Both the position numbers and the translations under genes were made by a program. Shown here piece after piece: positions 1 to 6,932 of a stretch of DNA of 16,681 nucleotides (position 1 is its first letter; each line of letters starts with the position of its first letter). The notes below the pieces were generated by a model. That model saw only the letters and a program-made list of their open reading frames with translations, was not told where the DNA came from and ran no database searches. The DNA comes from Bacillus benzoevorans (GTDB lineage: Bacteria > Bacillota > Bacilli > Bacillales > Cytobacillaceae), in contig NZ_JACHGK010000033.1 of the NCBI RefSeq assembly GCF_014207535.1, positions 1-16,681 of the forward strand, given 5' to 3'.

Positions 1-486
1 GCAGAGATGGTAGCTCCGAGGACATTGGTGATGGTCCCGTCAAGAATGTTGGAGACCGTCCCCGCGGACGTCAGCGTACCAGCAGAGATGGTAGCTCCGA
101 GGACATTGGTGATGGTCCCGTCAAGAATGTTGGAGACCGTCCCCGCGGACGTCAGCGTCCCCGCAGAGATGGTAGCTCCGAGGACATTGGTGATGGTCCC
201 GTCAAGAATGTTGGAGACCGTCCCCGCGGACGTCAGCGTCCCCGCAGAGATGGTAGCCCCGAGGACATTGGTGATGGTCCCGTCAAGGATGTTGGAAACC
301 GTCCCCGCGGACGTCAGCGTCCCCGCAGAGATGGTAGCCCCGAGGACATTGGTGATGGTCCCGTCAAGGATGTTGGAGACGGTCCCCGCAGAGGTTAGCG
401 TTCCAGCAGTGATAGTGGCGCCGAGCATGCTGCCAATTGTGCCGTCCAAAATAAGATTTTTCATATTACCGCTTGTATCCGTGGCT
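1..486. repeat. 81-bp tandem repeat array (about 5 near-identical copies plus one degenerate copy)
   Basis: Units begin at 1, 82, 163, 244 and 325 with the word GCAGAGATGGTAG, exactly 81 bp apart. A diverged sixth unit begins at 406 (GCAGTGATAGTGG). The period is a multiple of three and encodes 27 residues on the minus strand. Units 1-3 share GCTCCGAGG and AAGAATG, while units 4-5 share GCCCCGAGG and AAGGATG, so the array seems to have grown by block duplication. It continues past the window edge. Confidence 0.95.
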
Positions 487-575
487 AAGGCACGGGCGGT
501 AGCAGTTGAATCTCGACCAAAAATAAGACTTCGCAGGTTATTGGGATCCGATTGAAAGACAGTTTGATTTGACAA
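1..575 (-). CDS. Repeat-rich surface/spore protein, DUF6385-like N-terminus (3' end outside window)
   Basis: The minus strand is open from a TTG at 575 to the window edge, 191 codons with no stop. Upstream of the TTG is AAAGGAAAGGATGG, a usable ribosome binding site; the ATG inside it is in another frame and stops after about 15 codons. The N-terminus (SNQTVFQSDPNNLRSLIFG, then a TDTSGNMKNL stretch) resembles the start of DUF6385 proteins of Bacilli, as I recall that family. From about residue 57 the protein is a 27-residue repeat, TLTSAGTVSNILDGTITNVL plus GATISAG, rich in Thr, Ser, Gly and Ile and lacking Cys; this suggests a beta-stacking fibre or shaft. No signal peptide is visible, which would suit a protein assembled on the spore surface from the mother cell. 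The plus-strand reading of the same DNA is also open but is an antisense shadow. Family assignment is moderate; surface location is inference. Confidence 0.7.
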   Translation of the reverse strand, partial: MSNQTVFQSDPNNLRSLIFGRDSTATARALATDTSGNMKNLILDGTIGSMLGATITAGTLTSAGTVSNILDGTITNVLGATISAGTLTSAGTVSNILDGTITNVLGATISAGTLTSAGTVSNILDGTITNVLGATISAGTLTSAGTVSNILDGTITNVLGATISAGTLTSAGTVSNILDGTITNVLGATIS

Positions 576-974
576 AAAAATCCATCCTTTCCTTTATGCA
601 AGATTAAGTTGGAAACCATGCATTCAAAAAGTGTTTCTTCATATCTTCTTTAGTAAACCCCAAATCCCGAACAACTCTGAATCTTTTTGTGTTCCTGTTT
701 AACTAACAGCTGTATATGGGGGTTTTATCCAATACTTACACTGATTTCCATATTCTGAATCTATGTTATGCATTAAATTCTTAAGAAACACGGCACTTGC
801 CCAGTCTATTTGTAAAGTCGAGAAGGTTTACTAAAACTAGAAATAACATATAGCAAAATAAGGGCTTGATTACTAGATTCTTATTCTGTTCCTTATGATA
901 CATGCCTGCATCATTTATCCGCTATATACATACATATATGAGCACAGATTATTGGAAAGGAAAGTGGATATTAC
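576..974. other. Divergent intergenic region, 399 bp, no gene seen
   Basis: This gap separates the minus-strand repeat protein from the plus-strand RCC1 protein, so it should hold both promoters. It is AT-rich and closed in all frames. Around 926-940 there is CATACATATATG, which resembles a sporulation sigma-E/sigma-K -10 element, but I could not pair it convincingly with a -35 element. Nothing else recognisable was found. Confidence 0.5.
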
Positions 975-3029
975 ATGGCTACTTTCAGTTGGGGGAATAA
1001 CGAGTTTGGGCAGCTGGGTGACGGGACCAACATCAATAGCAATGTTCCCGTTACTGTAAGTGGATCAGTTGATTTTATCGCTATTAGCGGTGGGATATTT
1101 CATAGTCTTAGCGTTCTTTCAGATGGAATAGTCCGTGCATGGGGTGCTAACTATTCTGGACAACTGGGTGACGGGACGTTAAACGATAGTAATATCCCGG
1201 AAACAGTAATGTCGCTGTTGAATGCGATCGAAGTTGCTGCAGGAGTATTTCATAGTCTAGCCCTTCTCTCAGACAACACAGTCAAAGCATGGGGCGATAA
1301 CTTTTCCGGCCAATTAGGTGACGGTACGTTTGACAGCAGTACTGCCCCTGTATCCGTAATCGGGCTGACCGAGACAATAGCGATAACAGCAGGATTGAAT
1401 CATAGCCTTGCTCTTCTGAGTGATGGAACAGTCCGCGCATGGGGTGGGAACTTTTTTGGACAACTTGGAAATGATACCAATATTACCAGTAATGTTCCAG
1501 TAACTGTGATCGGGCTTAGCGATACAATCGCTGTTGCAGCAGGAGGGGGTCATAGTCTCGCCCTTCTCACTGATGGAACGGTCCGCGCATGGGGTAAAAA
1601 CAGCAATGGAGAACTTGGGGATGGAACCAGCGTCGACCGAAGAACCCCCGTACAGGTGCAGGAAGCTGGCGGGGGTGGGTTCCTTAACAATGTCACCGCC
1701 ATCGCAGCAGGTGAATTTCACAGCCTTGCCCTTCTAATAGACGGAACGCTCCTCGCTTGGGGGAATAACGAATATGGTCAGCTGGGGGATGGTACCAATA
1801 CCAACAGCAATGTTCCTGTGCAGGTGTTAGGAACAGGAGGAATGGGAATTCTCAACAATGTCGTTGCCATTGCAGGAGGGGGATTTCATAGCCTCGCTCT
1901 CCTTAATGACGGAACAGTCCTTGCTTGGGGGAATAACGAGTCTGGACAATTGGGTGATGGTGCCAACGAAGATAGTGAATTTCCTGTACCTGTTAGTGGT
2001 TTGTCGAATTCCATTATTATTGCCGGGGGAGGGGAGCATAGCTTAAATATACATCAACTGCCTGTTCCGCCAATTCCGGTTATCATCTGTTCCTCTAACA
2101 TTTTTCAATTTAACGACCCGGGGCAGTGTGGAGCGATTGTTAATTATCCTCCACCAACTGTATCTGGACAATGCCCTGAGGGTTTAACCGTATCTTGCAA
2201 TCCACCTTCCGGATCTTTCTTTCAGTTGGGGAGAACAAAGGTAGTGTGTACAGTTACCGATCTTTGCGGAGGTTCAGCCACTTGCTCGTTCGATGTGACG
2301 GTAATCCCCAATCTTTGTCTTGTTGATGGAACTGAGAGTGTCGCCTGTTACTTAACCGATGAGAACGGAAACCAGTTGGATCCACTATCAGAAGGCTCTC
2401 TTTTTTGCAGAGAAATTCCACAAAGGGGAGACCGTAAGAATATAACAATGCCTCTTCCAAACGGCCAGACGATAACGCTGCATAAAGTAAGAGTTTTGCA
2501 TAAGGGATTTGTTGTGGTGGAAGTAAGCGGAAGGAATATCACAATGAAAACTTTACCTATTCCTTTTCAGAAAGTAGAAACATTCTTTCTCTGTGCTCCT
2601 GCCGGAACAAGCGTACATTGTGAAATTATAGATTTTGAGTGCGAGGCGAATATCATTTGTGATACCAATAAAAATTCTCAGCAACTTGACCTTTTCATTT
2701 CCATGTGTCAATCCGTGCAAACGGAAGCAGAGATAATGGCGGAAATCGAAGGAAAACTCTGTGAACCGCGCATGGAAATATCGCCATCTTGTCCTATCCT
2801 TCGCAGTCCTTCACAATGTTCGGAAGTTTTCCTATCTGAAAACAGTCTTCTAACAGAGTCAACTCATCCTGTAAAAAGAAATGTTCCTTTTATGAAGGAA
2901 AGACAACAAGAAAAGATTTGCATTCGTACATCAAAAGTATATGACTGGGTGATTCGTTCAGTCGACATCAAGCTCACCACTCGAGAATTTCAGCAGTTGT
3001 TGATGAAGGGGTGCCGCCCATCAAGCTAA
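975..3029 (+). CDS. RCC1-repeat beta-propeller protein with HYR domain and Cys-containing C-terminus
   Basis: The 684-residue product opens directly into RCC1 repeats. Seven WGxNxxGQLGDGT units have their Trp at residues 6, 56, 106, 156, 206, 262 and 318, each followed about 35-40 residues later by an HSLALLxDGT motif. This is the number needed for a closed seven-bladed propeller. Residues about 366-444 form a HYR-type immunoglobulin-like domain, with paired Cys and the signature GRTKVVCTVTDLCGGSATC. Residues 445-684 form an unrecognised region with several Cys. Near its end, EKICIRTSKVYDWVIRS resembles motifs I associate with Bacillus spore-coat proteins. There is no signal peptide or sorting signal. 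AAAGGAAAGTGG precedes the ATG at a suitable distance. A ligand-binding or adhesive role on the spore surface is inference; in bacteria RCC1 propellers are general binding scaffolds. Confidence 0.9.
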   Translation: MATFSWGNNEFGQLGDGTNINSNVPVTVSGSVDFIAISGGIFHSLSVLSDGIVRAWGANYSGQLGDGTLNDSNIPETVMSLLNAIEVAAGVFHSLALLSDNTVKAWGDNFSGQLGDGTFDSSTAPVSVIGLTETIAITAGLNHSLALLSDGTVRAWGGNFFGQLGNDTNITSNVPVTVIGLSDTIAVAAGGGHSLALLTDGTVRAWGKNSNGELGDGTSVDRRTPVQVQEAGGGGFLNNVTAIAAGEFHSLALLIDGTLLAWGNNEYGQLGDGTNTNSNVPVQVLGTGGMGILNNVVAIAGGGFHSLALLNDGTVLAWGNNESGQLGDGANEDSEFPVPVSGLSNSIIIAGGGEHSLNIHQLPVPPIPVIICSSNIFQFNDPGQCGAIVNYPPPTVSGQCPEGLTVSCNPPSGSFFQLGRTKVVCTVTDLCGGSATCSFDVTVIPNLCLVDGTESVACYLTDENGNQLDPLSEGSLFCREIPQRGDRKNITMPLPNGQTITLHKVRVLHKGFVVVEVSGRNITMKTLPIPFQKVETFFLCAPAGTSVHCEIIDFECEANIICDTNKNSQQLDLFISMCQSVQTEAEIMAEIEGKLCEPRMEISPSCPILRSPSQCSEVFLSENSLLTESTHPVKRNVPFMKERQQEKICIRTSKVYDWVIRSVDIKLTTREFQQLLMKGCRPSS

Positions 3030-3048
3030 CAATTCGTTTAAATTAACT

Positions 3049-3135
3049 AAACCGGGAGAGCCGGAACCCCTTCGTGTATGTTATAAAGCTGGTCCAACAG
3101 GCTTTGGATTATATAGGATTTTACTTATATTTTAA
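3049..3135 (+). mobile_element. Relic of an IS110-family transposase
   Basis: In the frame of 3049-3135 the translation includes KPGEPEPLRVCYKAGPTGFG followed by LYR, then runs into a stop at 3133-3135. The block LRVCYEAGPTGFGLYR is characteristic of the N-terminal DEDD-type domain of IS110 transposases. Only about 25 matching codons remain, there is no start, and a stop lies upstream at 3004, so this is debris. The similarity is recalled family knowledge, not a search result. Confidence 0.5.
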
Positions 3136-3279
3136 CTTTCTGTGGAATTGTTTCACGATTGCATTCGTTATGATGTCTGCCATGTGTAAAGCTTCCGCCT
3201 CAATTTTATCAAACACGGCAATGCTGGATTGAAATTTCTTTTGCAGAATCAATACAGCTTCAATTATAAAACGGAACAT
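3121..3279 (-). pseudogene. Small helical ORF or remnant, 52 aa, unknown
   Basis: A minus-strand frame reads MFRFIIEAVLILQKKFQSSI, then a helical segment containing HMADIITNAIVKQFHRKL, and ends in TAA. Periodicity and composition look protein-like: amphipathic helix, balanced charges. However, the ATG at 3279 has no visible ribosome binding site and an in-frame TAG lies a few codons upstream. It is therefore best read as the 3' end of a lost gene rather than an active one. I do not recognise the family. Confidence 0.3.
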
Positions 3280-3338
3280 TTGCTTTAAGGCATATTCAAA
3301 GGACTATCTAAATATGAATAGAACGAATGGAGTATTTC

Positions 3339-3346
3339 GGGGAGGT
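3339..3346 (+). promoter_or_regulatory. Strong ribosome binding site that decides the DUF2935 start
   Basis: GGGGAGGT ends six bases before the ATG at 3353. The in-frame ATG at 3314 has no such sequence before it, so translation should begin at 3353. Confidence 0.75.
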
Positions 3347-3352
3347 TTTAGA

Positions 3353-4195
3353 ATGAACGGGGATGGTACATCTTTACATGCCGATACCGGTGTTACTTCC
3401 GGCTTGTTTGTGGAGCGCTCTTTAAATGAAATTCGTTTTTGGGCGCGGATCATGAAAGAACATTCTTTATTTCTTCGATTGGGTTTTAGAGCAGAAGATA
3501 CCCAGCTAATTCAAGAGGCTAATCAATTTTTTCGATTGTTTGAACACATCGAACAAACGGCACATTCCTTTAATAATCAAACTGACTCGGAACAAATAAG
3601 AAGATTTAATTCAGAGGTACAACAAGCTGCAGCTAATATTTTTGTATTTAAACGGAAAGTATTAGGACTAATTCTCACATGTAAATTGCCTGGGGCCAAT
3701 AATTTCCCGCTATTAGTTGACCATATAAGCAGGGAAGCAAATTATTTTAGAAAACGATTAATTGAATTAAATGAAGGAAAGCTGCAATCGCTCCCAGATG
3801 CTATTATTAAAGAGAATGTCTTCTTCTTAAGGATTATGGCGGACCATGCTAAATTTATTGGTCATCTCCTTGATCCGTCGGAAAGGAAACTAATTGATGC
3901 AGCACGGAATTTCAGCAATGATTTTGATCAATTGCTGTTTCAAGCAAGGGACTTAGAATCTATGAAGCCCCAATCTCAAACCGTTCCACTTTTAGATCAA
4001 TTCCTGGATCAAAATCGAGTGTCGGTCTCATCTCTAAGGGACTTCAAGAAAACAGCACGTGAATTAATTGAACAATGTAAAATTAAGAGTATCATTCATC
4101 CTCTGTTGGCCGATCATGTTTTCCGGGAGGCTGACAGGTTCCTGGAAATTATTGATATGTTCGACGCACATCTCACGGGTGGAACCCGGCACTAA
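3353..4195 (+). CDS. DUF2935 domain-containing protein
   Basis: The 280-residue, all-helical product has two similar halves. The first begins SLNEIRFWARIMKEHSLFLR and the second contains ENVFFLRIMADHAKFIGHLL. Both have the E..F...IM.(E/D)H pattern of DUF2935, a Bacilli family with a ferritin-like helical bundle. Conserved Glu and His on the helices could bind metal, but no function is established from the sequence. There is no signal peptide or membrane segment, so it should be cytosolic, perhaps in the mother cell or spore. I chose the ATG at 3353 over 3314 because only 3353 has a ribosome binding site. It is followed by a hairpin terminator and appears monocistronic. Confidence 0.88.
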   Translation: MNGDGTSLHADTGVTSGLFVERSLNEIRFWARIMKEHSLFLRLGFRAEDTQLIQEANQFFRLFEHIEQTAHSFNNQTDSEQIRRFNSEVQQAAANIFVFKRKVLGLILTCKLPGANNFPLLVDHISREANYFRKRLIELNEGKLQSLPDAIIKENVFFLRIMADHAKFIGHLLDPSERKLIDAARNFSNDFDQLLFQARDLESMKPQSQTVPLLDQFLDQNRVSVSSLRDFKKTARELIEQCKIKSIIHPLLADHVFREADRFLEIIDMFDAHLTGGTRH

Positions 4196-4246
4196 GGTTG
4201 AATGAATATTATAATTGCCCATGTGGTTAAGAGAGGCTTTTTAAGG

Positions 4247-4293
4247 GGGAGGCAGTTCATGATTTGCTATACATGAACCTGCCGCCTCTTTAT
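4247..4293 (+). terminator. Hairpin terminator after the DUF2935 gene
   Basis: GGAGGCAGTTCATG (left arm) pairs with CATGAACCTGCCGCCTC (right arm, with small bulges) across a loop of about 10 nt. A T-rich tail, TTTATATTTG, follows. It lies about 50 bp after the stop codon. Confidence 0.7.
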
Positions 4294-4421
4294 ATTTGTT
4301 AACACATATAAAAGAACAAGGAAGGAAATAGGCTGGAGGTCAAAGTATCGGTCAAAGTATCTTTGATAAAAAAACCTGCATTAGGGAACTTTATCGTAAA
4401 TGATACTGTTGGGTGAGTGAA

Positions 4422-5735
4422 ATGAAAATAAGTGAAAAATATTATATCCCTGTCATATTAAAGTTTTGGGTATGTCATGCATTTGCATTTTTGTGGTTTC
4501 TTTTTTCCATCTATCTTTCCCTGCCGTGGATAAATGATTTAAGCAATATCATTGGGTTCGTACCATCCATTTTAATCATTGCAGGAATTGCTTATTTTCC
4601 TGGGTATTTGAATGCATTCATGGTTGTAAGTCTGCTTTTGGATAAACAGCCAAAACTAAAAATTCATAATTCAACCAAGCCTCTTTCTATTTTAATCTCT
4701 TGCAAAAATGAAGAAAATGGAATAGCAGATACGCTAAAATATATTTCACAGCAGGATTACGAAGGAGAAATAAAGGTAATTGTAATTGATAATGCTTCTA
4801 CAGATGAAACTGCCATTCGAGCATTGCAGGCTGGACAGGACTTTAAACTAAATTTAAAGGTGATCTGTGAGGAAAGGCCTGGAAAAAACTTTGCCCTTAA
4901 TCATGCTTTATCAATAGTGGACACCTCATTGGTTATCACGCTCGATGCTGACACACTCCTAACCCGATCTGCTGTGCGCTTACTTGTTTGCAGGTTATTA
5001 TCAGCACCTACGGAAATTTGTGCGGTAGCTGGGGCGGTACTTGTCCGTAATAGCCGTAAAAATTTTTGGACAAAAATTCAAGAATGGGACTATTTTTTGG
5101 GGATCGCATCAATCAAAAGACTGCAAGGATTTTACCAAGGTACTTTAGTTGCACAAGGAGCCTTTAGTTTGTATAAAAGGGATGCTCTTTTAAAAATTGG
5201 CGGATGGGATGATGCAATAGGGGAAGATATTGTATTAACATGGAAAATGCTGCAGAATAATTGCAAGGTGTATTTTGAACCACTTGCAGTCGCATTTACA
5301 GATGTCCCAGAGTCTTTTGTTCATTTTGTGAGGCAAAGAAGCAGGTGGGCAAGGGGGATGATTGAAGCATTTAAACAGGTTAAGCCTTGGAACCAACCCA
5401 CAGTTTTTGCACGTTATCTTACAGGAACCAATCTGTTTTTCCCATTCTCGGATCTTGTCTATACTTTTGTTTGGATTCCTGGACTTATCCTTGCCTTCTT
5501 TGGTCATTACTACATAGTGGGTGCTACATTTATCTTTGTTTTACCATTGGCGCTCATAACTAATTATGTCATGTACCATTATCAACGAAAGGTATTCCAA
5601 TCGTTAGGCTTAAAGATTAGAAAGAATCTATTGGGATTCTTTGCCTATGTTTTGACCTATCAAATATTCATGTCTCCTATATCTGTATGGGGATATACAC
5701 AGGAATTTTTGCAATTAAAAAGGGTTTGGAAGTAA
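4422..5735 (+). CDS. Membrane family 2 glycosyltransferase (PgaC/IcaA- or BcsA-like, processive type)
   Basis: Residues are numbered from the alternative GTG at 4413 (440 aa). Two N-terminal membrane segments (about 15-40 and 45-75) precede a cytosolic GT-A domain. That domain starts LSILISCKNEENG and carries DNAS (126-129), the metal-binding DAD (178-180), GED (270-272) for the catalytic base, and QRSRW (308-312), the QxxRW motif of processive beta-glycosyltransferases. Two or three C-terminal membrane segments follow (340-385, 405-425). This layout matches poly-N-acetylglucosamine or hyaluronan synthase-like enzymes that extend and export a polysaccharide; the exact sugar cannot be read from sequence. 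GGGTGAG at 4411-4417 overlaps the GTG at 4413 but is well placed for the ATG at 4422. No PgaA/B/D-like partner is adjacent. A PilZ gene lies convergently downstream. Confidence 0.88.
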   Translation: MKISEKYYIPVILKFWVCHAFAFLWFLFSIYLSLPWINDLSNIIGFVPSILIIAGIAYFPGYLNAFMVVSLLLDKQPKLKIHNSTKPLSILISCKNEENGIADTLKYISQQDYEGEIKVIVIDNASTDETAIRALQAGQDFKLNLKVICEERPGKNFALNHALSIVDTSLVITLDADTLLTRSAVRLLVCRLLSAPTEICAVAGAVLVRNSRKNFWTKIQEWDYFLGIASIKRLQGFYQGTLVAQGAFSLYKRDALLKIGGWDDAIGEDIVLTWKMLQNNCKVYFEPLAVAFTDVPESFVHFVRQRSRWARGMIEAFKQVKPWNQPTVFARYLTGTNLFFPFSDLVYTFVWIPGLILAFFGHYYIVGATFIFVLPLALITNYVMYHYQRKVFQSLGLKIRKNLLGFFAYVLTYQIFMSPISVWGYTQEFLQLKRVWK

Positions 5736-5785
5736 TTCAGCTTATTTTATAGGATATATAGTGTCTTTTAACTATATACGATAAA

Positions 5786-5817
5786 CAAACTATCCTTTCA
5801 GGATAGTTTGAAGTTTT
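5786..5817 (+). terminator. Hairpin terminator between convergent glycosyltransferase and PilZ genes
   Basis: A perfect 10-bp stem, CAAACTATCC/GGATAGTTTG, has a 5-nt loop (TTTCA) and is followed on the plus strand by GAAGTTTTTC. It sits between two convergent genes and could serve both, though the T-tract is better on the plus strand. Confidence 0.7.
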
Positions 5818-6216
5818 TCATTGGCCATTTCTATTTTTTCTTTTATAAACAGTTTGTCTTGAAAACTTTTTTAATTCTTCAATAATGTGTTTTTCACTTT
5901 CTTTAGAAGATTCAATCCTGACTCCGTAACTATAACCATATAATTCTTTCCTCTGCCAAATAAATGCTCCTCTAACAACTGTTGGATTATCTTTGTCCAA
6001 AGAAAAATGAATCTCAACTATTATCTTATCATCATTTTTTAAGTGGAAATCTAAACTTGTTAAAAGTTTAACTCCTTTAGGACTTAAATTCTTTATTTTA
6101 GCTGCGGCTGGTTTGGAGATATTTTTTATACCATTAAATTCAATCATTCTAAATATCGCATCAATAGGTTGTTCAAATTCAAATCTGAAATATTCGTTTC
6201 TTCTTTTTGATTGCAT
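5818..6216 (-). CDS. PilZ domain protein (putative c-di-GMP receptor)
   Basis: The 132-residue product is a stand-alone PilZ domain. The N-terminal arginine motif KRRNEYFR (residues 4-11) and NLSPKG (43-48, the [D/N]xSxxG motif) are the two elements that bind cyclic di-GMP in this family. The strand YGYSYGVRI near residue 100 fits the end of the barrel, and a basic C-terminal helix follows. The arginine spacing is one residue longer than the textbook RxxxR, which I believe also occurs in Bacilli members. GGAGAGG lies just upstream of the ATG. It may regulate export, motility or polysaccharide synthesis; a link to the neighbouring glycosyltransferase is suggested only by adjacency. Confidence 0.82.
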   Translation of the reverse strand: MQSKRRNEYFRFEFEQPIDAIFRMIEFNGIKNISKPAAAKIKNLSPKGVKLLTSLDFHLKNDDKIIVEIHFSLDKDNPTVVRGAFIWQRKELYGYSYGVRIESSKESEKHIIEELKKFSRQTVYKRKNRNGQ

Positions 6217-6328
6217 AGCAAAAACCTCTCCAAGTTTCCGAATATTTATCCCTTATAACATAAATTCTTGCTGTTTCTCCTTTACTGAGGAGTCCTTGCT
6301 CTTCTTAAAAATCCAATAATCCTATTGT

Positions 6329-6357
6329 AATATATTTATAATGATAAACAAATCCAA
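6329..6357 (-). promoter_or_regulatory. Sigma-A-type promoter for the PilZ gene
   Basis: On the minus strand TTGGAT (6357-6352) and TATATT (6334-6329) are separated by 17 bp. The implied leader is about 105 nt and contains a short hairpin (CTCC/GGAG around 6280-6292). Confidence 0.4.
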
Positions 6358-6451
6358 AATTATTAGGCAAGGATATCTGTCTTTCTATTCCTTTTATTTG
6401 GTATATTTTGATATATGGTATTATGAATGAAAAACAAAGGAGAGAGCAGGA

Positions 6452-6706
6452 TTGAAAAATATCAGAATGATACTGGTCCTTTTGCTATCCATTACTGTAT
6501 TGTTTGGATGTGGGAATCAGGACTTAAATACTGTACAAAAAGAAGAAACACATAAGGAAGCCGTGCAGCAAGAGGAATCACCATCAGATACAATCGCAAA
6601 GGAACCTGTGAAAAAGGAAGAGGCAGTTACGGAAACAGAACGACCATCAGACAAAAATACATTTGATGCCCAAGTAGTATCCGTCACTGATGGGTTATCT
6701 CCATAA
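6452..6706 (+). pseudogene. Thermonuclease (SNase-like) lipoprotein gene, 5' fragment cut by the mobile element
   Basis: From a TTG with AAAGGAGAG upstream, the frame gives a lipoprotein signal (MKNIRMILVLLLSITVLFGC, lipobox LFGC at residues 17-20). A hydrophilic Glu/Lys/Thr-rich linker follows, then TFDAQVVSVTDG, the first strand of an SNase fold, which in intact relatives continues DTIKV. Here it runs LSP-stop instead. The match to SNase ends at 6693, within TGATGG, and the catalytic domain is gone. The missing half is found about 7 kb downstream, in frame at the same hexamer. If translated, the 84-residue product would be an inactive lipoprotein. The element's insertion explains the truncation better than a point mutation does. 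Confidence 0.8.
6688..6693 (+). other. Left junction (attL) core of the recombinase element
   Basis: The hexamer TGATGG lies in CAC-TGATGG-GTTATC. Left of it is SNase coding sequence; right of it is element DNA. The same hexamer marks the right junction. Confidence 0.6.
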
Positions 6707-6735
6707 ATATGCACAATTTTATATTGTACATATTT
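6705..6735. repeat. Imperfect inverted repeat at the left element end (possible recombinase site)
   Basis: AAATATGCACAAT (6705-6717) and ATTGTACATATTT (6723-6735) are inverted with 12 of 13 matches and a 5-nt centre. The size and layout resemble paired recombinase-binding arms. The pair lies just inside the predicted left end. Confidence 0.45.
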
Positions 6736-6756
6736 GAATATCATTATTGTTGATTT

Positions 6757-6780
6757 AGAGCCATTAGGCTCTTTTTTTAT
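6757..6780 (+). terminator. Rho-independent terminator inside the left element end
   Basis: AGAGCC-ATTA-GGCTCT forms a 6-bp stem with a 4-nt loop, followed directly by a run of seven or eight T. It stops transcripts of the truncated host SNase gene before they reach the recombinase operon. Confidence 0.88.
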
Positions 6781-6790
6781 GCGAAATATC

Positions 6791-6819
6791 TTGTACATAT
6801 TCATTCGAGTTGATAATAT
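6791..6819 (+). promoter_or_regulatory. Candidate sigma-A promoter of the recombinase operon
   Basis: TTGTAC (6791-6796) and TAATAT (6814-6819) are 17 bp apart, downstream of the terminator and upstream of the first recombinase. The -35 box is part of one of the three direct repeats, so a protein bound there could repress the operon. Confidence 0.35.
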
Positions 6820-6932
6820 AGAATCAGCCATATTGGAACATTTTAACATTATTCTATTTTGTACATATTTACTGGTTTAAGGGGGAGAAAACAATAAATA
6901 TTTCTAACAAAAATAATGTTGTAAACATCAAT

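Larger units (their letters stand above)
3030..3352. other. Scar-like intergenic region, 323 bp
   Basis: No intact long gene lies between the RCC1-type gene and the DUF2935 gene. The stretch holds a short IS110-type transposase fragment on the plus strand and a 52-codon minus-strand ORF, listed separately, plus the strong ribosome binding site of the next gene. The mixture of unrelated coding fragments suggests a site of past insertion and deletion. Confidence 0.5.
6724..6870 (+). repeat. Three direct copies of TTGTACATATTY, 67-68 bp apart
   Basis: TTGTACATATTT occurs at 6724-6735, TTGTACATATTC at 6791-6802 and TTGTACATATTT at 6859-6870. Spacing is 67 and 68 bp, between the left end of the element and the first recombinase gene. 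They could be operator or transposition-complex binding sites. The second copy doubles as a candidate -35 element. Confidence 0.55.

Noticed and set aside
7..555. Plus-strand ORF of 182 aa across the 81-bp repeats
   Set aside because: It is the antisense of the repeat gene. The minus strand has a better start context, a non-repeated N-terminus resembling a known family, and a more protein-like repeat.
4300..4416. Short plus-strand frame ending VKVSLIKKPALGNFIVNDTV at the glycosyltransferase start, with a tandem 12-bp duplication GGTCAAAGTATC (4338-4361)
   Set aside because: There is no start codon with a ribosome binding site, and the in-frame repeat alone is not evidence of coding. It is probably leader sequence.
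6113..6319. Plus-strand ORF of 68 aa overlapping the PilZ gene start
   Set aside because: It is antisense to the conserved PilZ N-terminus and has no recognisable domain.
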